61,592 bases of DNA from contig CAYYPE010000015.1 in the NCBI GenBank assembly GCA_964473465.1, forward strand, positions 1 through 61,592. Reading direction: 5' to 3'. The translations under genes were made by a program, and so were the position numbers. Numbering within the stretch: position 1 is the stretch's first letter; each line of letters starts with the position of its first letter. This DNA comes from CALHRB01 sp964473465 (GTDB taxonomy: Bacteria; Bacteroidota; Ignavibacteria; Kapaibacteriales; UBA2268). The notes under the pieces are model-generated. The model searched no databases, had not been told where the DNA came from, and was given only the letters and a program-made list of their open reading frames with translations. Shown here piece by piece: positions 1 to 10,109 of the stretch.

Positions 1-63
1 CGCAAAGGGCAAATTAATAAAAAAATAATATAAAATCAATTAATTTGTTCTTATTAAAAAAAA

Positions 64-3000
64 TTACATACCTCTTCGGTATTTACCTCCAATCTCATAT
101 AGGACGCGGGTTATTTGCCCCATTGAAGCGTATTGAACTGTGTTCAGCAGCTCTTCGAATATGTTCCCGCGGGTTAGGGCAACTTCCCTCAATCTGTTCA
201 GTGCATCTTCGACTTTATCTTTATGCTTTTCGTGGAATTCTTTCAGCTGCCTCAATCTTTCTTGTTTTTCTTCTTCGGAGGCTCGTGTGATTTGCATTTT
301 GTCATAAACATTTGGAGGATTTTCGTTAATAAATGTGTTAACCCCGATTATAGGATATTCGCCCGATTGCTTCAAAGACTCGTAATACATTGACTGTTCC
401 TGAATTTTGGAACGCTGGTATTGAGTTTCCATAGCACCAAGAACCCCGCCACGCCTTGAAAGGCTGTTGAATTCTTCGAGGACAGCTTCTTCCACCAAAT
501 CGGTCAGAAATTCAATGATAAAGGAGCCTTGATTTGGATTCTCGTTTTTGAGCATTCCGAATTCCTTGGATAAAATCAATTGAATAGCCATTGAGCGACG
601 AACTGACTCTTCTGTCGGGGTAGTAACTGCTTCGTCATAGGAATTAGTATGGAGAGAATTACAATTATCGTAGAAAGCCAGAAGCCCTTGAAGGGTTGTT
701 CTAATGTCGTTGAAATCAATTTCCTGAGCGTGCAGAGAGCGTCCGGAAGTTTGAATATGATACTTAAGACGCTGGCTTCTGTCGTTTGCACCATATTTAT
801 TTTTCATAGCAATAGCCCAGATTCTCCTTGCCACTCTACCTATGACAGAATATTCAGGATCCATCCCATTGGAGAAGAAGAATGAGAGATTAGGAGCAAA
901 ATCATCTACATTTAAGCCTCGATTAAGAAAATATTCAACGTAGGTAAAGCCATTAGCTAATGTGAAGGCAAGTTGGGTTATTGGATTTGCACCTGCTTCT
1001 GCAATATGATAACCGCTAATGCTGAGTGAATAATAATTAGTTATTTTGTTTTTGGATAAATATTCTTGTAAGTCGCCAATCATTTTCATAGCAAAATCAA
1101 TCGAGAAGATGCAGGTGTTCTGTCCCTGATCTTCTTTGAGCATATCAGCCTGAACAGTTCCGCGAAGTTTTCGGAATGTTTCAATTTTTAGTCTTTCTTT
1201 TTCTTCCTCAGACAGCGACGCCCCTTTATCAGGCAATTTCGCAAGTTCACGTCTATAGGCAACCATGAAATAGAAGGCAACCATAATCGGAGCAGGAGCA
1301 TTGATTGTCATTGATACAGAAGTCAGTGGATCAGTCTGGTCGAAACCTTTGAGTAGCTCATCCATATCATCAATAGTACAGATAGAAACACCGCTCTCTC
1401 CTATTTTTCCATAGACGTCAGGGTCTAATGCTGGGTCCTCACCATAAAGTGTGATTCCGTCGAATGCAGTGGAAAGCCTTTTAGCTCTGTCGTTTGCAGA
1501 TAAATAGTGGAATCTTTTGTTTGTTCTGGCAGGACCACCCTCACCGGCAAACTGACGTTTGGGGTCCTCGGTTGTTCTTTTGAATGGGAATACCCCAGCA
1601 GTAAAAGGAAAATATCCCGGCAAATTTTCTTTATAAAGAAATTTAAGCAATTCATACCAAGATTTATATTCCGGCATGGCAACTTTTGGGATATAAGAGC
1701 CACATATACTTTTATTAAATAGATCAATTTCATATTCTTTGCCTTGAATATTATATTTCAGCTTTTCAACCTGATAGCTTTTCTTGAGCTCTTCCCACTT
1801 TAAAATTTTATTTTTTGAATCTTCGGTTAATTTATTCCATTTTTCATCGAAAGCTGCTTGAAGAATTTTAAGTGTGTCAGGGTCATTGATATTCGCCATG
1901 GTTTCCTTGATAGCCTGAGCATCGAAAGCAATTTTTGCCTGACTTTCGGTTGTTTGATGATATTCTTTGATAGTATCAGCAATTTCGAAGAGATAATTAA
2001 CTCTTCGGTTATCAATCAGGCCAAAGTCTTTGGTTAGGGAAGTTGGAAGCAAATCAATAAGTTGTTGATTGACCCCATAATCACCCTTCTTTTCTTCCTG
2101 TATGAGTATTAGCAAATCCTTGAATAATTTGTTAATGCCGTGATTATTGAACTGATTGCTGGAGGTAGCGTAAACAGGAAGTTCAAGCTCATCGAGAGGT
2201 ACATTATGAGGAACTTTTAGCTGATGTGTCCGGATATAATGAATCTTAACTTCTCTCAAGGCATCTTCCGAGCCACGTTTTTCGAATTTATTGATGACAA
2301 TATAATTAGCCAAATCGAGCATGTCAATCTTTTCGAGCTGGGTGGGAGCACCAAATTCGGCGGTCATCACATAGATGGAATAATCGCTGATATCGGCAAC
2401 ACGGCTGTCACCCTGACCGATTCCACTGGTTTCGACAAAGATTAAATCAAAACCGCTACTCTTCAGAACTTTAATAGAATCCTGCACAGCCATACTTAGC
2501 TCATTATAGCTACTTCGGGTGGCAAAACTCCTGAAATAAACCCTGTTGTTATAAATCTGGTTGTAGCGGATTCTATCGCCAAGCAAAGCACCACCGGATT
2601 TGGATTTACTCGGATCTATCGCAAGGACTCCAATATTGAAATTTGTAGTGAGAGATACAAAACGCCCGATAATTTCATCAATAACCGAGCTTTTTCCGCT
2701 ACCGCCTGTTCCGGTAACCCCTATAACCAATGATTTATTCTTATCAAATTTTTTATAAGATTCTCTGATTTTACTAAGTTTTTCCGGATTTGTAACATTA
2801 TTTTCAATGAAGGTGATTTGTCTGGCAATTGATAAATGATTGACTGGAGAATTTGTGGATATTAATTCTTCGGAGGGTTCGATGATTTTATAGCCATTAG
2901 TCCTTTGCCTGAAATCATTAATTCTTTTAATAATATCATCGGCAATACCGGTAATGCCCAATTTTTGTCCATCAACAGCATGGTAAAGCTTTGTAACTCC

Positions 3001-3321
3001 TGCTTTTTCGAGGGCTTCAATTTCAGAAGGAAGGATAACGCCTCCCCCACCTCCGAAAATAAGCATATTTTCAGCGTTATTTCGCTTTAGTTCGTCAACA
3101 AGAAATTTAAAATATTCATTATGGCCACCTTGATAGGAACTTATTAGCAGGGCATCAACATCCTCCTGCAAGGCAACAGTGATTACTTCCCGGACGGAAC
3201 GGTTATGGCCGAGATGTATGACCTCGGCACCCCTTGCCTGCAAAAGTCTTCTGAAAATATTAACTGAAACATCATGCCCGTCAAACAAGGCGGTAGCCGT
3301 TAAAACCTTAATCTTACTCAT
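64..3321 (-). CDS. icmF: Fused acyl-CoA mutase IcmF (isobutyryl-CoA mutase family)
   Basis: Adenosylcobalamin-dependent mutase that interconverts isobutyryl-CoA and n-butyryl-CoA (some members also act on isovaleryl/pivalyl-CoA), with its G-protein chaperone built in. Domain order is visible: an N-terminal B12-binding domain (DGHDVSVN, cobalt-ligand His at residue 16, then a conserved GHNRS segment), a MeaB-like P-loop GTPase (GVTGTGGSGKSS, residues 201-212), a linker, and a C-terminal TIM-barrel mutase from about residue 560 (PFTAGVFPFKR, GEGGPARTNKRFHYLSAN, STAFDGITLYGEDP). The 1085-residue length matches IcmF rather than the separate large and small mutase subunits. ATG at 3321; preceding AGAAAGAT is a weak ribosome site. 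It is the last complete minus-strand gene before the window edge; the 367 bp upstream hold no gene, so it probably has its own promoter. Exact substrate cannot be read from sequence. Confidence 0.93.
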   Translation of the reverse strand: MSKIKVLTATALFDGHDVSVNIFRRLLQARGAEVIHLGHNRSVREVITVALQEDVDALLISSYQGGHNEYFKFLVDELKRNNAENMLIFGGGGGVILPSEIEALEKAGVTKLYHAVDGQKLGITGIADDIIKRINDFRQRTNGYKIIEPSEELISTNSPVNHLSIARQITFIENNVTNPEKLSKIRESYKKFDKNKSLVIGVTGTGGSGKSSVIDEIIGRFVSLTTNFNIGVLAIDPSKSKSGGALLGDRIRYNQIYNNRVYFRSFATRSSYNELSMAVQDSIKVLKSSGFDLIFVETSGIGQGDSRVADISDYSIYVMTAEFGAPTQLEKIDMLDLANYIVINKFEKRGSEDALREVKIHYIRTHQLKVPHNVPLDELELPVYATSSNQFNNHGINKLFKDLLILIQEEKKGDYGVNQQLIDLLPTSLTKDFGLIDNRRVNYLFEIADTIKEYHQTTESQAKIAFDAQAIKETMANINDPDTLKILQAAFDEKWNKLTEDSKNKILKWEELKKSYQVEKLKYNIQGKEYEIDLFNKSICGSYIPKVAMPEYKSWYELLKFLYKENLPGYFPFTAGVFPFKRTTEDPKRQFAGEGGPARTNKRFHYLSANDRAKRLSTAFDGITLYGEDPALDPDVYGKIGESGVSICTIDDMDELLKGFDQTDPLTSVSMTINAPAPIMVAFYFMVAYRRELAKLPDKGASLSEEEKERLKIETFRKLRGTVQADMLKEDQGQNTCIFSIDFAMKMIGDLQEYLSKNKITNYYSLSISGYHIAEAGANPITQLAFTLANGFTYVEYFLNRGLNVDDFAPNLSFFFSNGMDPEYSVIGRVARRIWAIAMKNKYGANDRSQRLKYHIQTSGRSLHAQEIDFNDIRTTLQGLLAFYDNCNSLHTNSYDEAVTTPTEESVRRSMAIQLILSKEFGMLKNENPNQGSFIIEFLTDLVEEAVLEEFNSLSRRGGVLGAMETQYQRSKIQEQSMYYESLKQSGEYPIIGVNTFINENPPNVYDKMQITRASEEEKQERLRQLKEFHEKHKDKVEDALNRLREVALTRGNIFEELLNTVQYASMGQITRVLYEIGGKYRRGM

Positions 3322-3688
3322 TTATCTTTCTCTGAATTTTCAAAATTGATAAAAAAAATAATAAGCAAATTAATAAATATCTGATTGAAATAGAAATGAT
3401 TATGGAGAAGAGGGGGAATTTTTGTATTAAAGAATCTATTGAACTTATTTTTTTGAAAAGGAATAAAAGAATGCCTTGAGATTCGATCTGAATTGGTTAA
3501 TCCTTTAACAATAGAAACACAGCAGGTAACTATCGTTGATTAAATTAATTCTTTGATTAATCCAATGGTATAGATAAAATCTATATTATTCTTTTAAAAT
3601 AATTATAGAATCCACTGAAATTTTACAAAAAATTATAGCTATAATTACTTTTCTTATAGAATTACTTGAAGATTGAATTAACCTAAAA
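3322..3688. other. Non-coding gap upstream of icmF
   Basis: AT-rich stretch of 367 bp between icmF and the 3' end of queC, both on the minus strand. I see no ORF or RNA gene. It contains a perfect 16-bp AT-rich palindrome (AATTATAGCTATAATT, 3631-3646). It most likely carries the icmF promoter, but no convincing -35/-10 pair stands out in such AT-rich DNA. Confidence 0.4.
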
Positions 3689-4381
3689 TTATTTCATGTT
3701 TATTTCATAAGGGATGGGGTCTTTTAAATTTGCATCGGAGAAGCCTTTTAATCTTAATTGACAGGAATCACATACACCGCAGGCAAATTCAGAGTTTTTG
3801 TAACAGCTCCATGTTAGTTCGAAAGGTACGCCTAACTCATACCCCTTTAGGACAATTTCTTTCTTTGATAGATTAATCAGAGGGGTTATTATCCTGATAT
3901 TGGTCTCTGGTTTAGTGCCAAGCTCAATGACTTTTTGAAAAGCGTCATAAAATTCCTGCCGACAGTCTGGATAGCCGCTGCTATCTAATTGGTTTGCACC
4001 AATAAAGATAGAGTCAGCACCAATTATTTCAGCCCAAGCAACTGCAATTCCAAGAATATTTGCATTTCTGAAGGGAACATAACTTGATGGGATGGTCTCG
4101 CCGGGCTTCTGATTAACAGCAACTTCAATTTTCTGGTCAGTCAGGCTTGATCCGCCAATTTGAGAGAAATAGCCAACGTCAACAATTAATTTATTTTCGA
4201 TTTGGTAATACTCAAGCAATTTGTTGAAGGATTCAAGTTCTTTTTGCTCAGTTCTCTGGCCATAGTTCAGGTGTAGTGCATTAATTTTACTTATACCCAT
4301 ATCTTTTGCAATTGCAAGACAAACCGCTGAATCCATCCCACCACTAACAAGAACAACTGCAGATTTTAAATTTCCTTCCAT
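3689..4381 (-). CDS. queC: 7-cyano-7-deazaguanine synthase QueC
   Basis: Cytosolic enzyme converting 7-carboxy-7-deazaguanine, ammonia and ATP into preQ0 in queuosine biosynthesis. The N-terminus carries the PP-loop ATP pyrophosphatase motif (LVSGGMDSAVCLA, residues 12-24); the family Zn-binding cysteines are near the C-terminus (CYKN.., then ACGVCDSC). The 230-residue length is normal for QueC. It starts 1 bp after the stop of the upstream YjbQ gene, so the two are very likely cotranscribed and coupled. No other queuosine gene (queD, queE, queF) is in the window. Confidence 0.94.
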   Translation of the reverse strand: MEGNLKSAVVLVSGGMDSAVCLAIAKDMGISKINALHLNYGQRTEQKELESFNKLLEYYQIENKLIVDVGYFSQIGGSSLTDQKIEVAVNQKPGETIPSSYVPFRNANILGIAVAWAEIIGADSIFIGANQLDSSGYPDCRQEFYDAFQKVIELGTKPETNIRIITPLINLSKKEIVLKGYELGVPFELTWSCYKNSEFACGVCDSCQLRLKGFSDANLKDPIPYEINMK

Positions 4382-4382
4382 A

Positions 4383-4805
4383 TCATATACCCATCAGTGT
4401 AATGATAATTTTTCTTCCAGCGGAGTGATTACGAAACTCGCATAAATAAATACCCTGCCAAGTTCCTAAATTGAACCTTCCATCGGTAATCGGAATAATT
4501 ATGGAATTTCCAAATATTGACGCTTTCAGATGTGCAGTAATATCATCCCTGCCTTCGAAAGTATGGGTAAATTTCCTGTAATCTTCGGGAACCAAATCAT
4601 CAAAGAATTTATCGAAGTCTGCTCTTACGGAGGGGTCGGCGTTCTCGTTAATTGACAGGGCAGCACTGGTGTGCTGAATAAAAATATTTGCAATACCGTT
4701 TTTTATCTCCTTCAAGTTCTCGCAATTTGCCAGAATTTCATCAGTAATTAGATGATAACCCCTTCTTTTTGCAGGTAATATGACTTTATATTGAAATACT
4801 TTCAT
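4383..4805 (-). CDS. YjbQ/UPF0047 family protein
   Basis: A 140-residue protein of the YjbQ (UPF0047) family, whose members show weak thiamine-phosphate synthase activity but whose physiological role is unclear. Family hallmarks are present: IFIQHTSAALSINENADP with the conserved HTS, FTHTFEGRDDITAHLKAS with conserved His residues, and GTWQGIYLCEFR near the end. Its ATG overlaps the stop codon of the preceding sialidase-fold gene by 4 bp, and queC follows after 1 bp, so all three form one minus-strand unit. The linkage with a secreted protein is probably transcriptional convenience rather than shared function. Confidence 0.88.
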   Translation of the reverse strand: MKVFQYKVILPAKRRGYHLITDEILANCENLKEIKNGIANIFIQHTSAALSINENADPSVRADFDKFFDDLVPEDYRKFTHTFEGRDDITAHLKASIFGNSIIIPITDGRFNLGTWQGIYLCEFRNHSAGRKIIITLMGI

Positions 4806-7675
4806 TTAATAATAATTAATTTCTGTGTCTTGAAAATGTTGAACCGATTAGTAATATAAAGATAATAGATTCCTGAGGGATAATTCTTAATGTCAATTTT
4901 GAATTTACTTTGAGCCATCGAATCATAATTTTTAATTTCTAACATTTCGCCTAAATGATTATAGAGAAAAATTCCCATATCATTACTCAAACCTTCAAAT
5001 TCCCTAAAATCTATTGTCAAAAAATCTTTTGCCGGATTAGGATAAACCAAAATTTGATCATCTGAATCAAGGTTTTCATCAACATTCAAAATACTGACAA
5101 ATTCAATATCATCAATATACCATCCATCATCACTGCCGATGATATCGGTTGTCAATCTAAATTTAACGAAAACTGTATCACCGAGAACAGCAGGCTCTCT
5201 AAAAATTTCGATTATCCATTTATCTTTTGATAAATTATTATCCTGCCATAATGGATAGGAATTCCTGTTGAATTTACCCAGTGTTTTCCATGTTTTCATT
5301 TTATCTGATGAGATCTCAATAAAAGCAGTGTCAGTTTTATGAACATGGGCTATGTGTTTAAATTTGAGAATTGAAGATTTCTGAGGAGTAAAAGGAAATA
5401 TAACAAATTCTGATGATAAATTGCTTGGATATCTTCCTTTTGGGGAATCAGTGAAAGAAAATTCTGGGCTAAACAAAACATCGTTTGTTTTAGCCCAATC
5501 ACCGGTTATGATATATTTTTTCGTTCCGCTATAATCAAAATTATCGAAATAATTGCTGAAAATTTCACCGCAATATCCAAAAGATGACTGACTTTTCGGG
5601 CTGGAATTACCATCTGTATCAAAAACAAGCACTTCGTATTTATAAAAACCTTCATCGCCGGGGGCATCTATTATCTCGATTATTTTCCCTGTGTCTGTTT
5701 TTTGTAATTGTTGAGTATGCACTTCAGAACCGTCTCTGAAAAGCTTAATCCCGGCTAAATTCACTAATCTGGTAGAGCTGTCTGCCCTGAAAGAAGGAAG
5801 CTCAACAATCAATTTTACAGATTTTTTATCCCTTTCTGTCATGATATCAATAATTTTAGCTGATGATGGCAATTTTGAACCACCTGCGAATGCACCTGCT
5901 TTACGTCCCACACTTGAATCAGCACCAGCAACAGTAAATATTTCATAAGAATAATAATTATAAGGCGTCAAATCAATATCAAGATAGGATTTTTCTGATG
6001 AATTAAGTTCAACTAAAAATTTACCGTCTCTGAATAGAGCAAATTTGAACTCATTTGTAGCTAAAGGCTGATGGAAGGCTCTTTCAGTTGGGGTATCCCA
6101 TGTCAGTTGAATTTTTGTTGGTTCATCTGCCAAAATATTAGCCTTAAAATTCTTGGGAGGCTCGGGAGATTTAATATTAATTGGTGAAGTGAAAACATCG
6201 CTATCGAATATATTCTTAGCTGCAAATCTCATATCAATCCATGATGGATAAATCATACCGTCGTAAAACGCATTACCACTATAATCACCAGCAAAAGAAT
6301 TTCCACGGAATGGATTATTTCTAAGGTCTCCACTTATATCGCTGACTTTCCTGTCAATCCAGTTATCACCTCCATCGCTTGAAAAACTGACATAAGTCTC
6401 CACGAGCATATTCTTAGGATCATCACGGCTATCCAGATACATAACTGCAATATCTCCATTTTTGGGATCTAAGCTAATCCATTGCCAGAACTGGTCATTA
6501 GTGGTATCAGAATGAATTATCTTTGGTTCGCTCCATGTTAATCCTCTGTCAGTTGATCTTGAAAAATATATATTTGGGATGTTATCCCCTGCCCATGTGA
6601 GATAGAGCCATCCACGTCTTGAGCCATTTGTCAGATCACAAACAAGTGAGGGATAAGTTTCGGCACGAACTTTTTCCTTCACGCTGTGCCTCCATCCTTG
6701 TCCTTCGAGCAATCTTGTAATTCCAAAAATATTATATCTTCTGATTATACGGGGTTCGCTGAAAGTTTTGCCTCCATCGGTAGAAAAAGAGAACCCGATA
6801 CCATGCTCAATTCCATGATTCCAAACAACATATACTTCGCCGTTCGGACCCGTAATTGCAAGCGGGAAACTTTGCCCGTAAGTTGTATCTTCGGATGTAT
6901 TGGGAAGTCTGAAACTAACCGGGACAGGTTCGCTCCATGTCTCTCCGAAGTCTGTTGATTTGGAGATTACAATTTGAGTTGCAGAATCCCTTGGTGTAAC
7001 CCTTTTCCAAGGGACATAAAGATGGCGATAGTAAGGCGATACAGTTGAATTATCAACAGAAATATAGTATTTGTCTTCGAAAGTAGAATCAGGTGTCTGA
7101 ACGCCAAGATGAACAATTATGGGGATATGGGCTTTCCAAGTTGTTCCATTGTTTGTGGTCTTTGAAATAAAAACACCATTTTCACCATACAGCACCCCAG
7201 TTGAATCGGAAATAGCACCAAAACCGCCATAAACAAGATAACCAATGCCTTCATTATCAAAAGCAACAGATGGGTCATTGGTTGAACGCCAACCGTCGAA
7301 GGGTCTTCCAAGGTTTTTATTTTCCCAGCTTTTTCCACCATCAGAAGAGACATAAACCCATGTAGCAGAATTATCTCTATAATCCACAGCAGAAGCAATC
7401 AAAATTTTTGGATTTTTGGGGTTAACAGCAATTGATGACTCATTCTGCATTTGGAATTGGTCGGTTTCTGTTTCGATAGTATTAACATTAAGAAATATTG
7501 AGGAATTTATATCATTACTGAGCAATTGAGGATTAATAATTTTTGCATCACCAACCGGAGTTGGATGAGCATACTCCAAAAGCTTGCGGTGATAGTCTGA
7601 AGCATTTAAATCTAATATTGCCGAAATGCAGAAAATAACTTGAAGAATCAAAGAATATTTAAAATTAATTTTCAT
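4802..7675 (-). CDS. Secreted Asp-box beta-propeller protein with T9SS sorting domain
   Basis: Large (957 aa) exported protein with an N-terminal signal peptide (hydrophobic SLILQVIFCISAILDL). From about residue 100 to 440 there are at least six Asp-box (BNR) repeats of the form S-x-D-x-G-x-x-W, such as SSDGGKSW, SKSTDFGETW, STDGGKTF, STDRGLTW and SSDGGDNW, the signature of sialidase-fold propellers. Two fibronectin-like segments follow, then a jelly-roll-like domain ending in DDGWYIDDIEFV, and a C-terminal sorting domain (VYPNPAKDF ... YPSGIYYLYI). It is therefore predicted to cross the outer membrane by the type IX system. The sialidase catalytic arginine triad is not evident, so glycosidase activity should not be assumed. 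First gene of the unit with yjbQ and queC. Confidence 0.85.
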   Translation of the reverse strand: MKINFKYSLILQVIFCISAILDLNASDYHRKLLEYAHPTPVGDAKIINPQLLSNDINSSIFLNVNTIETETDQFQMQNESSIAVNPKNPKILIASAVDYRDNSATWVYVSSDGGKSWENKNLGRPFDGWRSTNDPSVAFDNEGIGYLVYGGFGAISDSTGVLYGENGVFISKTTNNGTTWKAHIPIIVHLGVQTPDSTFEDKYYISVDNSTVSPYYRHLYVPWKRVTPRDSATQIVISKSTDFGETWSEPVPVSFRLPNTSEDTTYGQSFPLAITGPNGEVYVVWNHGIEHGIGFSFSTDGGKTFSEPRIIRRYNIFGITRLLEGQGWRHSVKEKVRAETYPSLVCDLTNGSRRGWLYLTWAGDNIPNIYFSRSTDRGLTWSEPKIIHSDTTNDQFWQWISLDPKNGDIAVMYLDSRDDPKNMLVETYVSFSSDGGDNWIDRKVSDISGDLRNNPFRGNSFAGDYSGNAFYDGMIYPSWIDMRFAAKNIFDSDVFTSPINIKSPEPPKNFKANILADEPTKIQLTWDTPTERAFHQPLATNEFKFALFRDGKFLVELNSSEKSYLDIDLTPYNYYSYEIFTVAGADSSVGRKAGAFAGGSKLPSSAKIIDIMTERDKKSVKLIVELPSFRADSSTRLVNLAGIKLFRDGSEVHTQQLQKTDTGKIIEIIDAPGDEGFYKYEVLVFDTDGNSSPKSQSSFGYCGEIFSNYFDNFDYSGTKKYIITGDWAKTNDVLFSPEFSFTDSPKGRYPSNLSSEFVIFPFTPQKSSILKFKHIAHVHKTDTAFIEISSDKMKTWKTLGKFNRNSYPLWQDNNLSKDKWIIEIFREPAVLGDTVFVKFRLTTDIIGSDDGWYIDDIEFVSILNVDENLDSDDQILVYPNPAKDFLTIDFREFEGLSNDMGIFLYNHLGEMLEIKNYDSMAQSKFKIDIKNYPSGIYYLYITNRFNIFKTQKLIIIK

Positions 7676-7812
7676 TTTTTTGCCTTTTTATTCATAGGAT
7701 ACAATTAAATATAACAAAAATAATAATGATAAAAACCTAAATTTATTATTATTTGTTGAACTAATAGAAATTATTAATTTAGTAGTGTATTTTTCAGTGA
7801 ATTACGAAATTA

Positions 7813-8403
7813 ATGATTTTAATTGACAACATATTAGTTGATAATGAGATAACAAAGCTAAAATTTTTTTGCAATACTGATAAATGCAAAGGAGCTTGTT
7901 GCACTTTTCCGGGTGAGGTAGGTGCACCTCTCCTCGATTCAGAAATTGAACAAATTAAAAATGCTATAGAACCTGCTTTTGAGTTTTTATCCGAGCGAGC
8001 AAAGTCAGTAATCAAATCAGAGGGAGCCATACAAGGTTCACCGGGGAATTATTCAACAAATTGTATTGACAAAAAAGACTGTGTTTTTGTCTATTATGAG
8101 GGCGATGTTGCAAAATGTAGTATTGAAAAAGCGTATTTATCAGGAAAAACAAAATTTAGGAAACCAATTTCCTGTCATCTTTTCCCAATAAGGGTATCGA
8201 ATTTTTCCGGAACTTATCTATATTTTTCAAAATATGAAGAATGCGAGCCGGCATTCAAATATGGAGAAGAAGAAAATATTCATCTGGTTGAAATGCTTAA
8301 AGATGCACTTGTTAGAGCCTATGGGAATGAATGGTATGAATACCTTTGGAACTATATTATGCACAAAAAAAATGGTCTCAAAATCAGCAAGGTGAAAAAA
8401 TGA
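7813..8403 (+). CDS. DUF3109 family Cys-rich protein
   Basis: A 196-residue cytosolic protein of the DUF3109 family, common in Bacteroidota and of unknown function. The conserved cysteines are grouped like those of metal- or cluster-binding proteins: CNTDKCKGACC near residue 20-30, then CIDKKDC, a cysteine in AKCSIEKA and one in ISCHLFPIRV. That pattern suggests a Zn or Fe-S site (inference; related in style to the YkgJ CxxxCxxCC proteins). It is divergent from the sialidase-fold gene with a 137-bp shared promoter region, and its TGA stop overlaps the rpoN start (ATGA), which implies coupled translation. Confidence 0.85.
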   Translation: MILIDNILVDNEITKLKFFCNTDKCKGACCTFPGEVGAPLLDSEIEQIKNAIEPAFEFLSERAKSVIKSEGAIQGSPGNYSTNCIDKKDCVFVYYEGDVAKCSIEKAYLSGKTKFRKPISCHLFPIRVSNFSGTYLYFSKYEECEPAFKYGEEENIHLVEMLKDALVRAYGNEWYEYLWNYIMHKKNGLKISKVKK

Positions 8404-10076
8404 AGCTCGGACTTGGAATAAAAACAACTCTAACACAAACATTAACTCCACAGCAGATTCAGTATTTAAAGCTGCTACAACTTCCTGTTCTGCAGCTTGA
8501 ACATCAGGTTATGCAGGAACTTGAACAAAATCCTATGCTTGAGGAGATTGATTTCGAAGACAGTCTTCAAACTAATGATACTGAATTTACTGAAACACCT
8601 GTATATGAGACTACTGAAATTGAAACTGAATCTGATTCTTCCTACGAATCAGAAGACTTTGCTGAAATTCCTCAATCCAAACTAATTGATGACACAGGCG
8701 ATCCATTTGAATTTTATAAACTTATCTGGCAGGAAGATACTGAGCATAATACATCGCTATCCAAGCAATATGATATTGATGATGATGAGCCTTTTCAGAT
8801 CAAAGATACTACTACTTTAATTGAGGATTTAACTCAGCAGGTCAGAATGCTGGATTTAACTGAAGAAGAATTTTTAATTGCCAATCATATTCTTGGAAAT
8901 ATTGATAATGATGGTTATCTAAGAAGAGATTTATCCGAAATTGTTGATGAAGTAAATACAGCGATTGCTGAGGCTAACATTGACAAAATCAATGAGTTGA
9001 GAAAATCAAAAGTTAATCACAACAACCACAAAGATAATCCTGCCCGCCAATTTGCATTAAGTAATAATATAGCAATTGATAACTCCAATACTCTAAATCA
9101 AGTTGTCCAAGAACTAAATTTAGCAAAGGAAGTCAATTTAGAGCAGGCAGAAAAAGTATTAAAATTAATTCAAAATCTCGAACCCCCGGGTATTGCCTCG
9201 AGAACTGTCCAAGAATGCCTTATAGCACAATGCAGAGCCTTGCAGAAAAATAATGCTGCTAAGAAACTTGCCCTCGAAATTCTTGAAAATGCTTACGAAG
9301 CTTTTTCAAAGAAACATTTTCATATAATAAAGAAACAATTTGAAGTTGGTGATGAATACCTCAGAGAAGCACTTGAAGTAATTCGAAGGCTCAACCCAAA
9401 ACCTGGAGGGATTGATTTATCCTCCGGCACAAACACAGTTATACCAGATTTCATTGTTGAACAGGATGAGGAAAACGGAGAATTATTAATTACAGTAAAT
9501 GACAGCAGGATTCCAGTCCTAAGACTTAATCAGGCTTATGAAAAATTAAAAAAAGAGGCAAGGTTCAAACATTTCAATAAAGATACCAAGGAGTGGCTTA
9601 AGACCAAATATGAAGATGCTAAATTTTTAATTCAAGCTATAAGACAACGCAAAAACACTATGCTCAAAGTAATGACTGCCATTGCCGGCAGGCAAAGAGA
9701 GTTTTTTAACAAAGGACCCTCGGCTCTCAAGCCACTTATTTATAAAGATATATCTGATGAAACGGGACTTGATATTTCAACTGTATGCAGAATTGTCAAC
9801 GGAAAATATGTTCAGACAAGATTTGGGACTTACGAACTTAAATACTTCTTTAGCGAGTCTCTACCCAGTGAGGATGGAGAGGAGATTTCCACGAGCGTCA
9901 TTAAACAAATCATAAAAGAAATTATTGACAACGAACCAAAAAATAAACCTTATAGTGATGATAAAATCGCTGATGAATTAAAACAACGAGGTTACCTTGT
10001 TGCCCGAAGGACTGTTGCCAAATATAGGGAACAATTAAAAATACCTGTGGCTCGTTTGCGAAAAGAAATTGTATAA
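8400..10076 (+). CDS. rpoN: RNA polymerase sigma-54 factor RpoN
   Basis: Alternative sigma factor recognising -24/-12 promoters and needing AAA+ activators. The start at 8400 (MKLGLGIKTTLTQTLTPQQ) gives the Gln/Leu-rich region I that contacts activator; the longer reading frame from 8346 would add 18 unrelated residues, and AAGGTGAAAA just upstream is a suitable ribosome site. An acidic region II follows, then the core-binding domain, a helix-turn-helix region (DISDETGLDISTVCRIVNGK) and the diagnostic RpoN box ARRTVAKYRE near the C-terminus. At 558 residues it is full length with a long acidic stretch. No sigma-54 activator is encoded in the window, but a plausible sigma-54 promoter sits in front of the flagellar operon 2 kb downstream. 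Confidence 0.96.
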   Translation: MKLGLGIKTTLTQTLTPQQIQYLKLLQLPVLQLEHQVMQELEQNPMLEEIDFEDSLQTNDTEFTETPVYETTEIETESDSSYESEDFAEIPQSKLIDDTGDPFEFYKLIWQEDTEHNTSLSKQYDIDDDEPFQIKDTTTLIEDLTQQVRMLDLTEEEFLIANHILGNIDNDGYLRRDLSEIVDEVNTAIAEANIDKINELRKSKVNHNNHKDNPARQFALSNNIAIDNSNTLNQVVQELNLAKEVNLEQAEKVLKLIQNLEPPGIASRTVQECLIAQCRALQKNNAAKKLALEILENAYEAFSKKHFHIIKKQFEVGDEYLREALEVIRRLNPKPGGIDLSSGTNTVIPDFIVEQDEENGELLITVNDSRIPVLRLNQAYEKLKKEARFKHFNKDTKEWLKTKYEDAKFLIQAIRQRKNTMLKVMTAIAGRQREFFNKGPSALKPLIYKDISDETGLDISTVCRIVNGKYVQTRFGTYELKYFFSESLPSEDGEEISTSVIKQIIKEIIDNEPKNKPYSDDKIADELKQRGYLVARRTVAKYREQLKIPVARLRKEIV

Positions 10077-10109
10077 TATTTAATTTTAAATAATCTTTGA
10101 CTGAATAAG

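Noticed and set aside
3631..3646. Perfect palindrome AATTATAGCTATAATT upstream of icmF as an operator
   Set aside because: Almost purely A/T in A/T-rich DNA, more than 300 bp from the start codon and not repeated; chance is likely.
4802..7675. Active sialidase
   Set aside because: Asp-box repeats are clear but the arginine triad and nucleophilic Tyr/Glu of sialidases could not be identified.
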